Source of the DNA: Opitutales bacterium
GTDB taxonomy: Bacteria > Verrucomicrobiota > Verrucomicrobiia > Opitutales > JABSRG01
Direction: 5' to 3'
NCBI GenBank assembly: GCA_028280845.1
Contig: JANQKZ010000007.1
Coordinates: forward strand, 1-64,000
DNA length: 64,000 bases
This document shows, piece after piece, positions 41,782-52,112 of the stretch. Every line of letters begins with the position of its first letter. Positions within the stretch are counted from its first letter, which is position 1. Both the position numbers and the translations under genes were made by a program. The notes beneath the pieces are model-generated. The model saw nothing but the letters and a program-made list of their open reading frames with translations. It was not told the origin of the DNA and did no database searches.

Positions 41782-44177
41782 TTTAGATCTCGCATCTGCA
41801 AATAACGCCGGAAGGCGGCCCAGCTGCGCGCTAAATCATCCTGCATATAGTAGATCTCACCCATCCAGAAATAAGTATAGGAGGGGGCCTCGGGATAGCG
41901 ACTCATGCTTTGTGCAGTTTGCAGCGCCTGGGGCCATCGCCGCTCCTCAATCTGTCGCTTGAGCAAAGTCGATCCTTGGAGCAGATCCCCCGGATTGGCC
42001 CGGTATTTACGCTCCAACCGAATGACATTGGTATCCAGGTCCAGACCCGGGATGGCTGGCTGGACTAATTCTTTGCGGATAGTCCGGATTGCGGATTCCA
42101 AGTCCCCTCGTCGCGCAAAGTTGAGCGCGGACAACTCCCATGAATCGAGAATAATATCAGGCTGTTCCTTCAGCAGTTGCTCCAGACGTTTGCTTTGCCC
42201 GATCTCCGCCCATCGCCGGAGCAGGGTCCTTCGCTCTGCTTCCGTATACAGGGAGAGGTCGGGATAGCTCATCAGGTCACGCTCCATGGCAAGATCGAGA
42301 TAGGGCCCTCGGGCCTGCTGCAGGAACAGATACCGCAGCCGGGTATCTGCCTCTGATAATTGAATCATGGCCGGCTGGAGTTCGGGATTCTCCCTGAACT
42401 GGAGATTCAACTCAGACCGAAAATCGAAGATGGCATCATTCGGACGGATGATGGCCTCGCGCCAGGCAGCGAGTGCACGGACCGGGCTTATCGGAAGCCA
42501 ACTTAGGCCCTCGAAGTATGCCACTTGCGGGCTGTTCGGAACCAGGAAACGCACCGCCCGAAAGTCCTCTACGGCACCCTGCAGGTTTTCACGAAAATCC
42601 AATCGATTCGTGGCCCGAAAAAAATAGGCTTCCCACGACAGGGGAAAGGCTGCAATACGAGCACTGGTTAAGGCCTCCATCTGCTCCGCGTCGCGTTCAG
42701 CAGGGGCGAGCGGAATCTGGGCGACCATGGCATCGGCGTAAATTCGCTCATGAGTGGGCCACTTAAAGACCAGGCCACTCCCCCACCACAAGCCAGTGAG
42801 AAATAGACACGCACCCAGCCCCTGGAACCCTCTACGCACCCAAAAGGAATCCAGCCTGGCCTGCCTGCCCCTTCCATGACGATGCGCTAACCCAAGGAGT
42901 AAGCACACAAAAAAGAGGGTGCTCATATTATGGGTGGGGACGTCGACCGCGCTATGAATCAGGAAGAGAGTCACCCCAATGAACAGAATCATCCGGTAGG
43001 GATTGGCCTGCCTGAGATCCCCTAACCAGAGAATCTGGTAGACCCCAACGAGTAGAACGATACCAGCGAATAAGCCAAACACCCCAAATTCCGATAACAC
43101 CCACAGCCAATCGCTATCCGGATGGGCCGCAACCGCCCCCGTCAAACTATGATCCCGATACTGCGCGAAGACGGGCTCAAAATTGCCCATACCCACCCCA
43201 TATACCCCATGGTCTTTCAGCATCGCCCACACATCCCGAAACAGGAGTATCCGAAATTCAGATTCTCCATCCATAAGCCCGGAAAACTCACCAAACAACC
43301 GGTCTCGGGTTTCCTTACCAAAAAACAGAAAGCCACTGAATAACAAGAAAACGACCGGCAACCCCACTTTTAGAAAACTGGTTCGGCCGGACGACTTGGC
43401 TTTGAGCAGGATCCAGAGAACGATCCCGATGAAAAACAAAAAGATCCCTCCTCGTGAGAGCAAATTAAACAGGGCTGCAAAGATAATGAGAGTCGCTACC
43501 AAGCCGAGGTAAACCCAATCACGGCGAGCTCTAAAGTACTCTGCCGTCAGGGTACCGCACAAAATCCCGCCGATAGCCATAAGATTTGCCGTATGGTTTC
43601 GGTTGGGGAAGAAGCTCGTGGTTCCCGCATCATCTGCAAAAAGTGTAGTAACGCCCGCCGCATTCACAATGAGGATGACAAGCCCCAAGAGGCAGATCCC
43701 CATCGAAATCCACTGTAAACCCGATTTCCGCAGCTCATGGTCAACCCGAAGATCGAGCAGAAGACACAGCCAGGCACATCCCAGAAGCAAAAGGGGTAAC
43801 ACCTGGAGCGTGACCATCGGTTGCAGCGATATGGTAGATGGAACAGCAATCCCATAGGTTTCCACCGCGACTTGCTTCCACTGCGGGTCTGGAAGGAAAT
43901 CAGGCACGATGACCGAGAGGAGCGATAGCAAAATAAACCCTCCCATCCCCATGAGAAGCCACCGGTTCCCCGGTAGAGAAGGCGGACGTATCACTAACCA
44001 CACCCCCACACTACACATCGCGATGATATGCGGGATGAGGGGATGGATCCCGGCTGTCAGCACCATTGCCAGGAAAATAAAAAAGGCACCTCTAAACCGT
44101 TCCTGTTCTCCGAGCTTCGAGAAGGAAAGCTTGAACCGAATTATACGCCTTCTACGCCTCTTTCTACGCTTCTCCAT
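41778..44177 (-). CDS. O-antigen-ligase/Wzy-like polymerase with C-terminal TPRs
   Basis: A 799-residue protein: a very basic N-terminus (MEKRRKRRRRR), about 12 membrane helices over residues 25-490, then a helical repeat domain that continues to the end (TPR-like; AALNFARRGDLESAIRTI type). The Wzy_C signature appears as SRGGIFLFFIG and the large-loop stretch YGVGMGNFEPVFAQYRDHS followed by HPDSDWLWVLSEFG. It polymerises or ligates repeat-unit oligosaccharides at the periplasmic face. It is the last gene of the exopolysaccharide operon, 54 bp after the BY-kinase gene. Confidence 0.87.
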   Translation of the reverse strand: MEKRRKRRRRRIIRFKLSFSKLGEQERFRGAFFIFLAMVLTAGIHPLIPHIIAMCSVGVWLVIRPPSLPGNRWLLMGMGGFILLSLLSVIVPDFLPDPQWKQVAVETYGIAVPSTISLQPMVTLQVLPLLLLGCAWLCLLLDLRVDHELRKSGLQWISMGICLLGLVILIVNAAGVTTLFADDAGTTSFFPNRNHTANLMAIGGILCGTLTAEYFRARRDWVYLGLVATLIIFAALFNLLSRGGIFLFFIGIVLWILLKAKSSGRTSFLKVGLPVVFLLFSGFLFFGKETRDRLFGEFSGLMDGESEFRILLFRDVWAMLKDHGVYGVGMGNFEPVFAQYRDHSLTGAVAAHPDSDWLWVLSEFGVFGLFAGIVLLVGVYQILWLGDLRQANPYRMILFIGVTLFLIHSAVDVPTHNMSTLFFVCLLLGLAHRHGRGRQARLDSFWVRRGFQGLGACLFLTGLWWGSGLVFKWPTHERIYADAMVAQIPLAPAERDAEQMEALTSARIAAFPLSWEAYFFRATNRLDFRENLQGAVEDFRAVRFLVPNSPQVAYFEGLSWLPISPVRALAAWREAIIRPNDAIFDFRSELNLQFRENPELQPAMIQLSEADTRLRYLFLQQARGPYLDLAMERDLMSYPDLSLYTEAERRTLLRRWAEIGQSKRLEQLLKEQPDIILDSWELSALNFARRGDLESAIRTIRKELVQPAIPGLDLDTNVIRLERKYRANPGDLLQGSTLLKRQIEERRWPQALQTAQSMSRYPEAPSYTYFWMGEIYYMQDDLARSWAAFRRYLQMRDLN

Positions 44178-44231
44178 AATTTACGCCCCGCACCTAAACC
44201 CCATACGGGCGCAGCTTGGTTTGGACAAGGA

Positions 44232-46352
44232 TTATACCTCGGCCGGTTCCCGTTTAGAACGTCCGTCTTTCTTTCTCGACGAGGAGGAAGAATAATAATC
44301 GTTGTATTTATAGTAGTAGTAGTTGGGTCCACGGGAATCGACAAAGTTCAAAACCAAGCCGGTTATTTCGCGATTGCGAAGCTTTAATCGTTCCATCGCG
44401 GGACGGATCTGACGGAGGCGTGAATATCCGCTACGAATGGTGAAAAGAATGTCATCGACCTTGCTCATGAAGGTAGTCGTATCATCGGTGGCGAGAACCG
44501 GGGCAGAGTCAATAATGATATATTTATATTGCTCCTTGGCTCTCTGCAGGATCTCGACCATGTAGTCATCCAGAAGGAGCTCTCCCGGTCGATCAGGATA
44601 TTCACCCGTAGGCACAAAATCCAAGCCCGGCAAATGGGTCGCCTGTTTGACATCGTCCAGGGCAAGCCGGTCGAGTAACAAGTCAGCGAGCCCCGGTGAT
44701 TTCTCCCTTCCCAATGTTTTTGCGAGGTGGCCACGTCGTAAGTCCGCGTCAATCAGAAGCGTGGGGTATTTGGCAATCGCCAGCGCTATCGCCAGATTAG
44801 CCGCTACCGTGGATTTCCCTTCCCCCGGAATGGCGCTTGTAACCAGAACCGCTTTGGGTCCCTTCTGGTCCTTATCTTTAAACAGCAACGAAGACCGAAG
44901 ATTCCGGCAAGCCTCGGCAAAGGTGTGGCGATCGTCCTCGGCACTCAGCAATTCCAGTTTCCCATTTCGCTGAACGCGTTCAAAGGGAAGGACACCGAGC
45001 ACCGGTTCATCAAAATGATCCGCCAGATCCTCCATGCTGAAAACCCGATTATCAATCACTCCGATCACCACCAGGATTCCCCCTCCAGCGATCACCCCAA
45101 GTACAAGCCCACTCAATACCTGTTTGAGGACATTGCCCCCAATCATGATAGCCGGGCTCGCCCGTTCCAGAATTCCCACCGTCTCCTGTTCCAAAGTCGT
45201 GTTGATGTCGATGGAGTTGAGGCGTTGCTGCAAGCGCTGGTATGACGATTTCAGCAATTCCAGTTTTGAGCTCAACTGCTGGTAATCTGCGAGGCGTGCC
45301 TGATAATCCAACGCTTCCACTTCCAATTGCCCAATCTCAGACACTTTGTCGTCAATCCGTATCCTCAGAATCGCCAGAGACTCCTCCAGCCGGCCGGCAC
45401 TTTGCTCACGAATCGCCTTGAGGCGATTCTCCATCCGCTCAATATCCAGTTCCAGTTGAATTATTTTAGGATGTTTCGGCTTTAAATATTGGGAAAATTC
45501 CCGCAGCTCGGCCTCGAGCTTATTCAGCACCTGTTTGGCTTCGATGAAGTCAGGGTTTCCGCTTATGGCCGCCATCGCGTTTCCACCTCCAGAAGCATCT
45601 GCTACGTCTACTTCTCCACCAACGCCTTCCAGCTGTTGCTCAAGAGGAAGCGTAGAAATCAACCGAAACTCGCTTCGCAGATCCGAGAGCTGGTTATTGA
45701 GGAGAATCAGGCGCTTGCCAATATTGTCGACCCGATCCTGGATAAACGCCACGTTGTTCAACTTTTGAAAATCGACAATGGCGGCCTCCTGCTCCTCCAT
45801 TTCTTCTTCCAAATCAATCAACTCTTCCGTAATCGCAAGATAAGCCCCTTCGGAGGATTGGGAACGCATCTCTTTCCGGAAGTTGATGTACTCATCCATC
45901 AGTGCATTCAGGTAGTTCTGAGTATACTGCGGCTCTTTACTGGAGGCTCGCAGAATGAAGATAGATGTATCTGGACGTACCATCGCACTGATGGACACCT
46001 CCTGCCGGGTTAAGTTGGGATACAGGGCATCCATCCGTGTATATGCTCCAGACCGTACGCGACCGCTCCGCATCAGGTTGATCTGGGTTTCATAAAACCG
46101 ATTAAACTCTTCCCGATAAATTTGCCCTTCCGGAATAACGATCTGCCCACTCACCATCAGCTGGGCAACGGACTGGTACACCGGATCCCGCCGCAGCTCT
46201 TTGAATCCCTGGTAAGTCATCCCCAGGCTGATCGTAGCCAGCAGGATCCACCAAAACTTTTTGAGCAGATTGCGACCCCGGAACCACCAAGTGTGGATGA
46301 ATTCCCCCCAATCAAATTTCTTCTCGAGTTCAGCTGAAAATGGATCGTCCAT
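44232..46352 (-). CDS. Wzz/BY-kinase (polysaccharide co-polymerase, tyrosine autokinase)
   Basis: A 706-residue protein fusing a Wzz chain-length domain (two membrane helices near residues 30-50 and 405-430 with a long coiled coil between) to a cytoplasmic BY-kinase. Kinase motifs: Walker A AIPGEGKSTVAANLAIALA, Walker A' LLIDADLRRG, Walker B YIIIDSAPVL. The C-terminus has the autophosphorylated Tyr cluster (NYYYYKYNDYYSSSSS). It controls polymer length and export with the Wza-like protein encoded just upstream. ATG overlaps that gene's stop as TAATG. Confidence 0.93.
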   Translation of the reverse strand: MDDPFSAELEKKFDWGEFIHTWWFRGRNLLKKFWWILLATISLGMTYQGFKELRRDPVYQSVAQLMVSGQIVIPEGQIYREEFNRFYETQINLMRSGRVRSGAYTRMDALYPNLTRQEVSISAMVRPDTSIFILRASSKEPQYTQNYLNALMDEYINFRKEMRSQSSEGAYLAITEELIDLEEEMEEQEAAIVDFQKLNNVAFIQDRVDNIGKRLILLNNQLSDLRSEFRLISTLPLEQQLEGVGGEVDVADASGGGNAMAAISGNPDFIEAKQVLNKLEAELREFSQYLKPKHPKIIQLELDIERMENRLKAIREQSAGRLEESLAILRIRIDDKVSEIGQLEVEALDYQARLADYQQLSSKLELLKSSYQRLQQRLNSIDINTTLEQETVGILERASPAIMIGGNVLKQVLSGLVLGVIAGGGILVVIGVIDNRVFSMEDLADHFDEPVLGVLPFERVQRNGKLELLSAEDDRHTFAEACRNLRSSLLFKDKDQKGPKAVLVTSAIPGEGKSTVAANLAIALAIAKYPTLLIDADLRRGHLAKTLGREKSPGLADLLLDRLALDDVKQATHLPGLDFVPTGEYPDRPGELLLDDYMVEILQRAKEQYKYIIIDSAPVLATDDTTTFMSKVDDILFTIRSGYSRLRQIRPAMERLKLRNREITGLVLNFVDSRGPNYYYYKYNDYYSSSSSRKKDGRSKREPAEV

Positions 46353-47332
46353 TAAAAATTAATCGTTCGTTCATCCACTTGGATGATGTCACCTTCACGA
46401 ACATTCATATCCAGGGATCGATTGCCATCTTCAAGAATGGATTTTACATTGATGGTAAAGGTCTCTTTCTCGCCTGACTCCAAATCGGTCCGCACCACCT
46501 TCACCCTATTGTCCTGAGCGAACCGGGCAAACCCTCCAGCTGCCAGGATCGCCCGGCTCACGGTGAGGCCCTCCCGTTGAATCGGGTAGGCTCCCGGGGC
46601 CAGCACGGCTCCCAGAACAAAGATTTCACCCCCGATATCCTCGTGTTTTGGCACGAGAATTAAGTCATTCGGCATCAGAACGGGGTCATTTTCAAATTGT
46701 CCGGTTTCCAGCATCAGCTCCACATCGTGTTCGGTGCGCCCGGGAGCAATGGCATCGCCGTTTGCATCCAGCCCTCCTTCGCGCACCAGCACCACCCGGG
46801 ATTCATCTGCCTGATCGGTAAATCCACCACTTCTCAGGATCATTTCACTCAGCCGCACACTGGCATCGGCCGGAAGGGGTTGCGATCCATTGGTGCGTAC
46901 CTCCCCAATGAGACTGACCCGGCCCCGGTAGGGATTATCACTGCGGGCGTCGATAATAACCGTGGCTTGATAGAAATAATCCTTCTCAAGCTCAAATTTG
47001 ACTTCCATAGCCAGGCTAAAGGCCGTTTTTCCCTCTGCCACAACCCTTCCGATCAAAGGGATGTTCACCCTGCCCTCTCCGTCAACAAACAGCGTCATGG
47101 CAGCTTCCTGTTCTTCCAATACCCGGTAATTAAAACGGTCACCAATCGTGAGCCGCCTCGAATTGTCCAGTGCCTGCATACGGGGAGGCACTGACAATTC
47201 CTCACCTCCATCCGAGACCTGGCTAAAGGCCGGAATCTGAGGAAACAGGACAAACACCAGGGAGAGCCAGGGGAGAGCCATCCCCCTCCTCCAACCTGTG
47301 TCTGTGGAAACGGACCTTTGTTTAAAAATCAT
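46352..47332 (-). CDS. Wza-like polysaccharide export protein
   Basis: About 326 residues, ATG at 47332 chosen because an 11-bp overlap with the beta-barrel gene then results; ATG at 47281 is also possible. A signal sequence (ALPWLSLVFVLFPQIPAFS) leads to a Poly_export domain (RLTIGDRFNYRVLEEQE, INIPLIGRVVAEGK) and at least one SLBB domain (SLIGEVRTNGSQPLPADAS; FVLGAVLAPGAYPIQREGL). It forms the outer-membrane channel with the BY-kinase. The last residues read REGDIIQVDERTINF. Confidence 0.9.
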   Translation of the reverse strand: MIFKQRSVSTDTGWRRGMALPWLSLVFVLFPQIPAFSQVSDGGEELSVPPRMQALDNSRRLTIGDRFNYRVLEEQEAAMTLFVDGEGRVNIPLIGRVVAEGKTAFSLAMEVKFELEKDYFYQATVIIDARSDNPYRGRVSLIGEVRTNGSQPLPADASVRLSEMILRSGGFTDQADESRVVLVREGGLDANGDAIAPGRTEHDVELMLETGQFENDPVLMPNDLILVPKHEDIGGEIFVLGAVLAPGAYPIQREGLTVSRAILAAGGFARFAQDNRVKVVRTDLESGEKETFTINVKSILEDGNRSLDMNVREGDIIQVDERTINF

Positions 47333-48620
47333 ATTCAAGTTCAATACCGGCCAGAAATTGTTGATAGCTCCGTTCAGGAAGCTTGGAAATTTTATCGGAC
47401 CAGGCGACATAAAAGCGACTTACAAATTTTGGCCCCCAGGCCTTGCCTGTACGCAACCGGGCCGTCCATCGCTCATATTCTTCAGCAAATTGACCACCAC
47501 TGTCCCTGCCCTCTTCCCAACCGACTTCCCCGTTGAATCGAAATTCTTTCAGGGGCTGCACATCAAATCGGTAAACAATACTGTCGATTTCCTGACTATT
47601 GGTCACAAAACCGTAGTTTTGGTTCCGGGCCAGGATCAGGCTATGATTGTAGTATTTGTTAAGGTCATGGAAGACTTCCATGTTAAAGGCCCAGCCATTC
47701 AGACTGGTGGTATCTTCATTCAATCCACCCGTTTCAAATGTCCGCCAGACATGGGATACCCCGCCTTGGAAAACCATATATTTACTGATACTCCAGTTCA
47801 GGAAAGGCCCAACCGAAAAAGACTGCCCATTGTTATTGATCGATTCAGCATAATTGGTATCCGAAAAGGTGACGCCCAACCCGCCATTCATATTCGCAGC
47901 AAAATCCCGTTCCGCACTCACTCGAAAAATATACTCATGGTGACGCCGAAAATTGAAACGCTCGTCGTCATCCGGAATTTCGTCCATCCGTGCAGCTTCA
48001 AAACGGAGATCTACGATATTAAGAGGATAAGCTCCTCTAACCCCGAAGCGGTTGATAAAACGACCATAGCGTCCGGCGGAAGGAATCGACTCCCCTCCCG
48101 GTCCTATACCCACCGTGTTGGTCGCATCGGTCAAGTAACCAAACCCATCAAAAACCTGCAAAGACAGGTTGCCTGCGGAGACTGAAAACGCCAACTCGGA
48201 GTCGGGTGTCAGGCTTAAGAAGCCTCGGTTAGAATCCAGCTGGCTATTCTCCAAGAATTTCTCATACCCGATCCCGACGTTCAGGGTCAGGGAGTTCACC
48301 ATCGAATACTCCCACATGGCCGATACATTGATGGAAGGATAAAAGATGATATCGTCGATCGGGTTCTCCGGGATGCGGGTGATATTGCTGTCGTAGGTCA
48401 CCGCCAAGCGGCCCTTAATGTCAAAATACACCGGACCCGCCTTAAAATTGTAATCCCTGTACAATTGAGGGCGGCGAATCTCCCAGGCCTGGTAGCGATA
48501 CTGATCCAGATCCGCATGGGCTGAAAATTGGGAAATAGCACCCAAAATGAGGGTGATTTTGGCCAATTTTATAGCAGAAGGGAATTTCCAACCACGTAGC
48601 ATTTCAACGATTTGTAGCAT
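47322..48620 (-). CDS. Outer-membrane beta-barrel protein of the exopolysaccharide operon
   Basis: A 432-residue protein with a signal peptide (ITLILGAISQFSAHA) and alternating amphipathic strands throughout, ending in Phe (FLAGIELEYDF). Features such as VTYDSNITRIPENP and the strand-rich ending match the outer-membrane beta-barrel family found beside EPS genes (BBP2_2-like). It may form or line an outer-membrane exit path with the Wza-like protein. First gene of the operon; the 158-bp gap before it is AT-rich and should hold divergent promoters. Confidence 0.85.
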   Translation of the reverse strand: MLQIVEMLRGWKFPSAIKLAKITLILGAISQFSAHADLDQYRYQAWEIRRPQLYRDYNFKAGPVYFDIKGRLAVTYDSNITRIPENPIDDIIFYPSINVSAMWEYSMVNSLTLNVGIGYEKFLENSQLDSNRGFLSLTPDSELAFSVSAGNLSLQVFDGFGYLTDATNTVGIGPGGESIPSAGRYGRFINRFGVRGAYPLNIVDLRFEAARMDEIPDDDERFNFRRHHEYIFRVSAERDFAANMNGGLGVTFSDTNYAESINNNGQSFSVGPFLNWSISKYMVFQGGVSHVWRTFETGGLNEDTTSLNGWAFNMEVFHDLNKYYNHSLILARNQNYGFVTNSQEIDSIVYRFDVQPLKEFRFNGEVGWEEGRDSGGQFAEEYERWTARLRTGKAWGPKFVSRFYVAWSDKISKLPERSYQQFLAGIELEYDF

Positions 48621-48778
48621 ATTCGGGCTAAATAACGTCGCTTATTCGCTTGAGTATAAAGAAATCAGTCATTTTTAAAAACTTTTTAAAAAAGAGAATT
48701 TGTTATAAGCTATTGGAGTAAAAGTCTTAATACGGCATCTATAAAGTCGATTTACAGGCAACATCCCATTTCAGGTAT
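48621..48778. promoter_or_regulatory. AT-rich divergent promoter region of the exopolysaccharide genes
   Basis: 158 bp between two divergent genes of the polysaccharide block. It contains A/T tracts (CTTTTTAAAAAAGAGAA near 48685) and several TATAA-like hexamers, but no -35/-10 pair at good spacing that I can defend. Confidence 0.45.
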
Positions 48779-50284
48779 ATGTCACTAATAAATCATTTTC
48801 GACGCATCGTCTTGTGTTGGACCCTCGGATTCGCTCTGGGTTTCGGGCCTGTTATCCTCACTGCCCAGGAACGCCTGGGCCTCATGGAGATATCCGACCC
48901 CTCGGAAGAAGAACTCGACCTCCTCCCCAAAAACTTAACCCGCTGGCATCTGGGGGCCCGGCTTCTGGTTCCCACCGGCAATGGCGGTTACCTGACCTAC
49001 AATTACGAGACCCAGGAGAAAACACCGCTCGGTAAATTTCTCGACGACGATGAAACGGAAACCGTGGAGCTCTCAGCAGGCACGCACGAGTTGGTGGTGG
49101 ATATGGGCGACATTCTTTCGGTCAGCCGCTTTTTCTGCCTCAGTTTCAATGCCGGAGGCCAAATCAGCCTCTTCGGGTCAAATACTCTCCTTGACATTGA
49201 CAGTGACAAGTGGACGCCCCTCGGCCGTACTGTTCCATTTCAGCCCGAAACGACCATGGATGTCCGCTTTCCGCTCGCGGATCTCCGTTTCCTCCGGGTG
49301 AAATTTGACATCACTCAACCCGGGGGACTCGGCAGTATTGGAGCCATGGGACTCCTGGCAACCTCTCAGATCGAATTTGTCGGAATTCCGGCCGCCAAGT
49401 CGTCCGCAAGCGATATTGGCACCGGTAGCTATCAAAAGGAAAGAGAAGAGGACATCGCCGACGGCGCGGATCCCGGTGAAGAGGACGCAACATTTACCGA
49501 AAATGCCGCTGGAGCGCTCCGCTTCGACTACGGCAAACTCTATTCTGGATCCCGCGTCACTCACTTGAGTACGGGGGACCCGCGCCTGGCGAATTTCCTC
49601 ATTGATGATGACGTCCTGACTTATTACGAAGTACCTCCTCAGGAAAACACTGCGCTCTTTATCATCAGACTCCCGGTCGATTCCCAGGTCGATTACGTCA
49701 GCATGGTTTTAGAATCTGGCGACGCCACCATGGAGCTTTGGTTTTTGAACGACCTTCCGGAAGGACTTCAGGAAGACCCCAACTTACCAGACACTGAACT
49801 CACCCGCTTCTGGAAGAACCCCGGATCTGGAGATCCTCTCCTCTTTGCCTCCAACGACCCAGAATCCCTTCGACAAGCGATGTTATATGCGCAGACCTCT
49901 GACTTCCGCATGGTTGAGGTGGAATCGGATTTCGTAGATTCTTTCGGAGATCCCGTGGTGAAGACGGTGGAATTGGGTGAGCCCCGGGTCCAAATTCCCG
50001 TTCCCCTGGCAGAGGCCAATTATATGGTCATTCGCTGGATTTCCGCGAGTCCCATTCCTATGGGTTTACGCGTCTTTGAGATAAGTGTCATGGGCATGGT
50101 GGAAACCGTGGAAGGCCGGACCATCGCCTATTCCGAAGCCCCGGTCGCCGCCGCTTCCGAAATCGCCGCCTTGCAACCAACCACACCTCCACCGATACAG
50201 AGCACCCCGCCCGCTGAAACACCCGGCCCGCCTAAGGATCCTCGACTGCCTCCCCTTCAGTCGGTCACGTCTCCCGAGCCTTGA
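48779..50284 (+). CDS. Secreted protein of the polysaccharide block, function unknown
   Basis: A 501-residue protein with a signal peptide (IVLCWTLGFALGFGPVILTAQ) and about four beta-rich segments; the second half, near residue 260, resembles discoidin-like beta-sandwich repeats (RLANFLIDDDVLTYYEVPP). It ends in a Pro-rich tail. No catalytic residues are evident. Possibly an exopolysaccharide-binding or anchoring protein. Faces the TPR gene, whose stop is 5 bp away on the other strand. Confidence 0.7.
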   Translation: MSLINHFRRIVLCWTLGFALGFGPVILTAQERLGLMEISDPSEEELDLLPKNLTRWHLGARLLVPTGNGGYLTYNYETQEKTPLGKFLDDDETETVELSAGTHELVVDMGDILSVSRFFCLSFNAGGQISLFGSNTLLDIDSDKWTPLGRTVPFQPETTMDVRFPLADLRFLRVKFDITQPGGLGSIGAMGLLATSQIEFVGIPAAKSSASDIGTGSYQKEREEDIADGADPGEEDATFTENAAGALRFDYGKLYSGSRVTHLSTGDPRLANFLIDDDVLTYYEVPPQENTALFIIRLPVDSQVDYVSMVLESGDATMELWFLNDLPEGLQEDPNLPDTELTRFWKNPGSGDPLLFASNDPESLRQAMLYAQTSDFRMVEVESDFVDSFGDPVVKTVELGEPRVQIPVPLAEANYMVIRWISASPIPMGLRVFEISVMGMVETVEGRTIAYSEAPVAAASEIAALQPTTPPPIQSTPPAETPGPPKDPRLPPLQSVTSPEP

Positions 50285-50289
50285 TCGGA

Positions 50290-51969
50290 TCAGGACGGTC
50301 GCGGACCGTATGATTCAAAGAGGGCTAACTCTTCTGGCAGCAGAAGCCGGGCGTCGATTCCCCGAAACACGGCATCCGCCAAATCATCTTGAGCATTGGC
50401 ACGCAACACGGTGCCAAAGACCACACGCCACGATGCGGAAAGAGACTGGTAAGGCACCGAAAAGCCGTCAAACACACGGAGTGCCTCCTCGATTTGATCA
50501 CTCCGGAAATAGCCGAGGGCGAGCGTAATCTTGTGAGCGAAAAAAGTAGGTTCCTTTTCAATCAATTCCCGGGCGCGGACTACCGAGTTATCAATATCTT
50601 CCCCGCGCAGCAGGTTGACATAGGCCAAGTCATTTTTCACTGCATCATTCAGCGGATAGGCAAACATCATGGCCTCCAGGGTCTCTTGAATACCTTCCGT
50701 ATTCTTAAGCTGCCGCTCCATTTCCAGGCGTTGTTGGAGGCCGTAGCCCTGACTGATCGGGAGTTCGGCCAGCCGCTCGTAGGCCAATCGGGCCTCATCA
50801 TACAGTCCAAGCTGCCGGGTGTATTGAGCATACAATTGAAGCTTCGCCGGATCGTTCGCCACCTCGAGCCGCACCTTTTGCCAGCCGAGCTTAGCGCGCC
50901 GCTCTGATCCCGTTTCCAGAAAAGTACGGGCCATAAAAATATGCTTCAGGTAATTCTCCAACGGGATACGTTTCCCCTCCATAACTTCCTGGATGGCTTC
51001 CCATTTACCCTGGTACGCGTAGGCATCCATCAGAATAAGAAACAGATCCTTGCGCGTGAGGGCTAACTCCAAAGGAATCACACCTTCGACCTGGGAGGGT
51101 TGGCGAATCCGATTCAGCCACCGCGAATAAGCCGCCAACTCATCGGGATCCTGCAAGTTAAATTGCGATCCGATGTCTTGAACAATCGCTGCCGGCTCAT
51201 CCAGGCCAAGGACCAGTTTCTGCTCGGCCCACTGGATCCGATCATCCCGTTCCACCAACGGATGTTTCTCCATGCGTTGATTAACAAACTCCTGTTGGGC
51301 CGGTGTCTTGTCCGGGAGTGGAATGAGCAGCCGAAGGGACTTGATGCCGATAGCATCCCCGCGCTTCGCCAGCTCCATGACATGTCCCAGCCCACGTTGG
51401 TAGAGCACCGGGTCTCGGGAGGCCTGGCTCAGGGCGAGGTACAGCGCATGTAGCGACTCCTCCACATCAATTTGCTGGATCACCGGGTCCAGCATCTCCA
51501 TCGCCTCCCCGTATCGGCCATCGGCCCCAAGGAAACGACCATAGAGTTCCAGCACGTCCAAGTCGCGAGTCGCCTCCGGGTTGAGCGGGGCCAGATAATC
51601 CCGTGCCACATCCAGTTGATTTGAAAGTATAGCATTATTGATTATTGCCAACCGGTCCTCGCGGGCACCCTCGGACAACTCAAAGGCGTGTTCCCAATAT
51701 TCTATCGCCTGGGCGGGATCTCCCTTTTCTAAAACTTCCGCCATTGCCCGGACCACATCAAGATTCCCGGGAGCCAGAAAGTAGGCGCTATTGGCCTTTT
51801 GCCAAGCCTCCCCGAGCTGGTCGGCATGCTCCAACAGACTTACCGCCTCCGCAGCGAGATTCTGAGCACGCCATGCCTTAAACATCCGGTAACCGGGAAT
51901 GGCCAATACCCCCATCAACAGGATGCTTCCGGTGATAATAGAAAGGATGATGATGCGACGTCGGGACAT
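50290..51969 (-). CDS. Membrane-anchored TPR protein of the polysaccharide block
   Basis: A 559-residue protein with an N-terminal membrane helix (IIILSIITGSILLMGVLAI) and helical TPR-like repeats to the end (AQAIEYWEHAFELSEG; ARLAYERLAELPISQGYG). Such large TPR proteins accompany exosortase-polysaccharide loci. It likely organises the export machinery in the periplasm. No enzymatic motif. Confidence 0.8.
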   Translation of the reverse strand: MSRRRIIILSIITGSILLMGVLAIPGYRMFKAWRAQNLAAEAVSLLEHADQLGEAWQKANSAYFLAPGNLDVVRAMAEVLEKGDPAQAIEYWEHAFELSEGAREDRLAIINNAILSNQLDVARDYLAPLNPEATRDLDVLELYGRFLGADGRYGEAMEMLDPVIQQIDVEESLHALYLALSQASRDPVLYQRGLGHVMELAKRGDAIGIKSLRLLIPLPDKTPAQQEFVNQRMEKHPLVERDDRIQWAEQKLVLGLDEPAAIVQDIGSQFNLQDPDELAAYSRWLNRIRQPSQVEGVIPLELALTRKDLFLILMDAYAYQGKWEAIQEVMEGKRIPLENYLKHIFMARTFLETGSERRAKLGWQKVRLEVANDPAKLQLYAQYTRQLGLYDEARLAYERLAELPISQGYGLQQRLEMERQLKNTEGIQETLEAMMFAYPLNDAVKNDLAYVNLLRGEDIDNSVVRARELIEKEPTFFAHKITLALGYFRSDQIEEALRVFDGFSVPYQSLSASWRVVFGTVLRANAQDDLADAVFRGIDARLLLPEELALFESYGPRPS

Positions 51970-52112
51970 TGAGGGAAAGATTTAGTATAGGACAGCTTGG
52001 AGTTACCAAAGGTTCAAGCCGCGATATGGAAGTAAGATTGACAATTATCAGCCCTTCATCGATGTCCTTATCATCCGATCTATAAATGAGATAGACCGGA
52101 TTTGCTTATTGG

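Noticed and set aside
40192-51969. PEP-CTERM substrate among the secreted proteins of the exosortase block
   Set aside because: I looked at C-termini of 48779-50284 and neighbours; none has the PEP motif, helix and basic tail.
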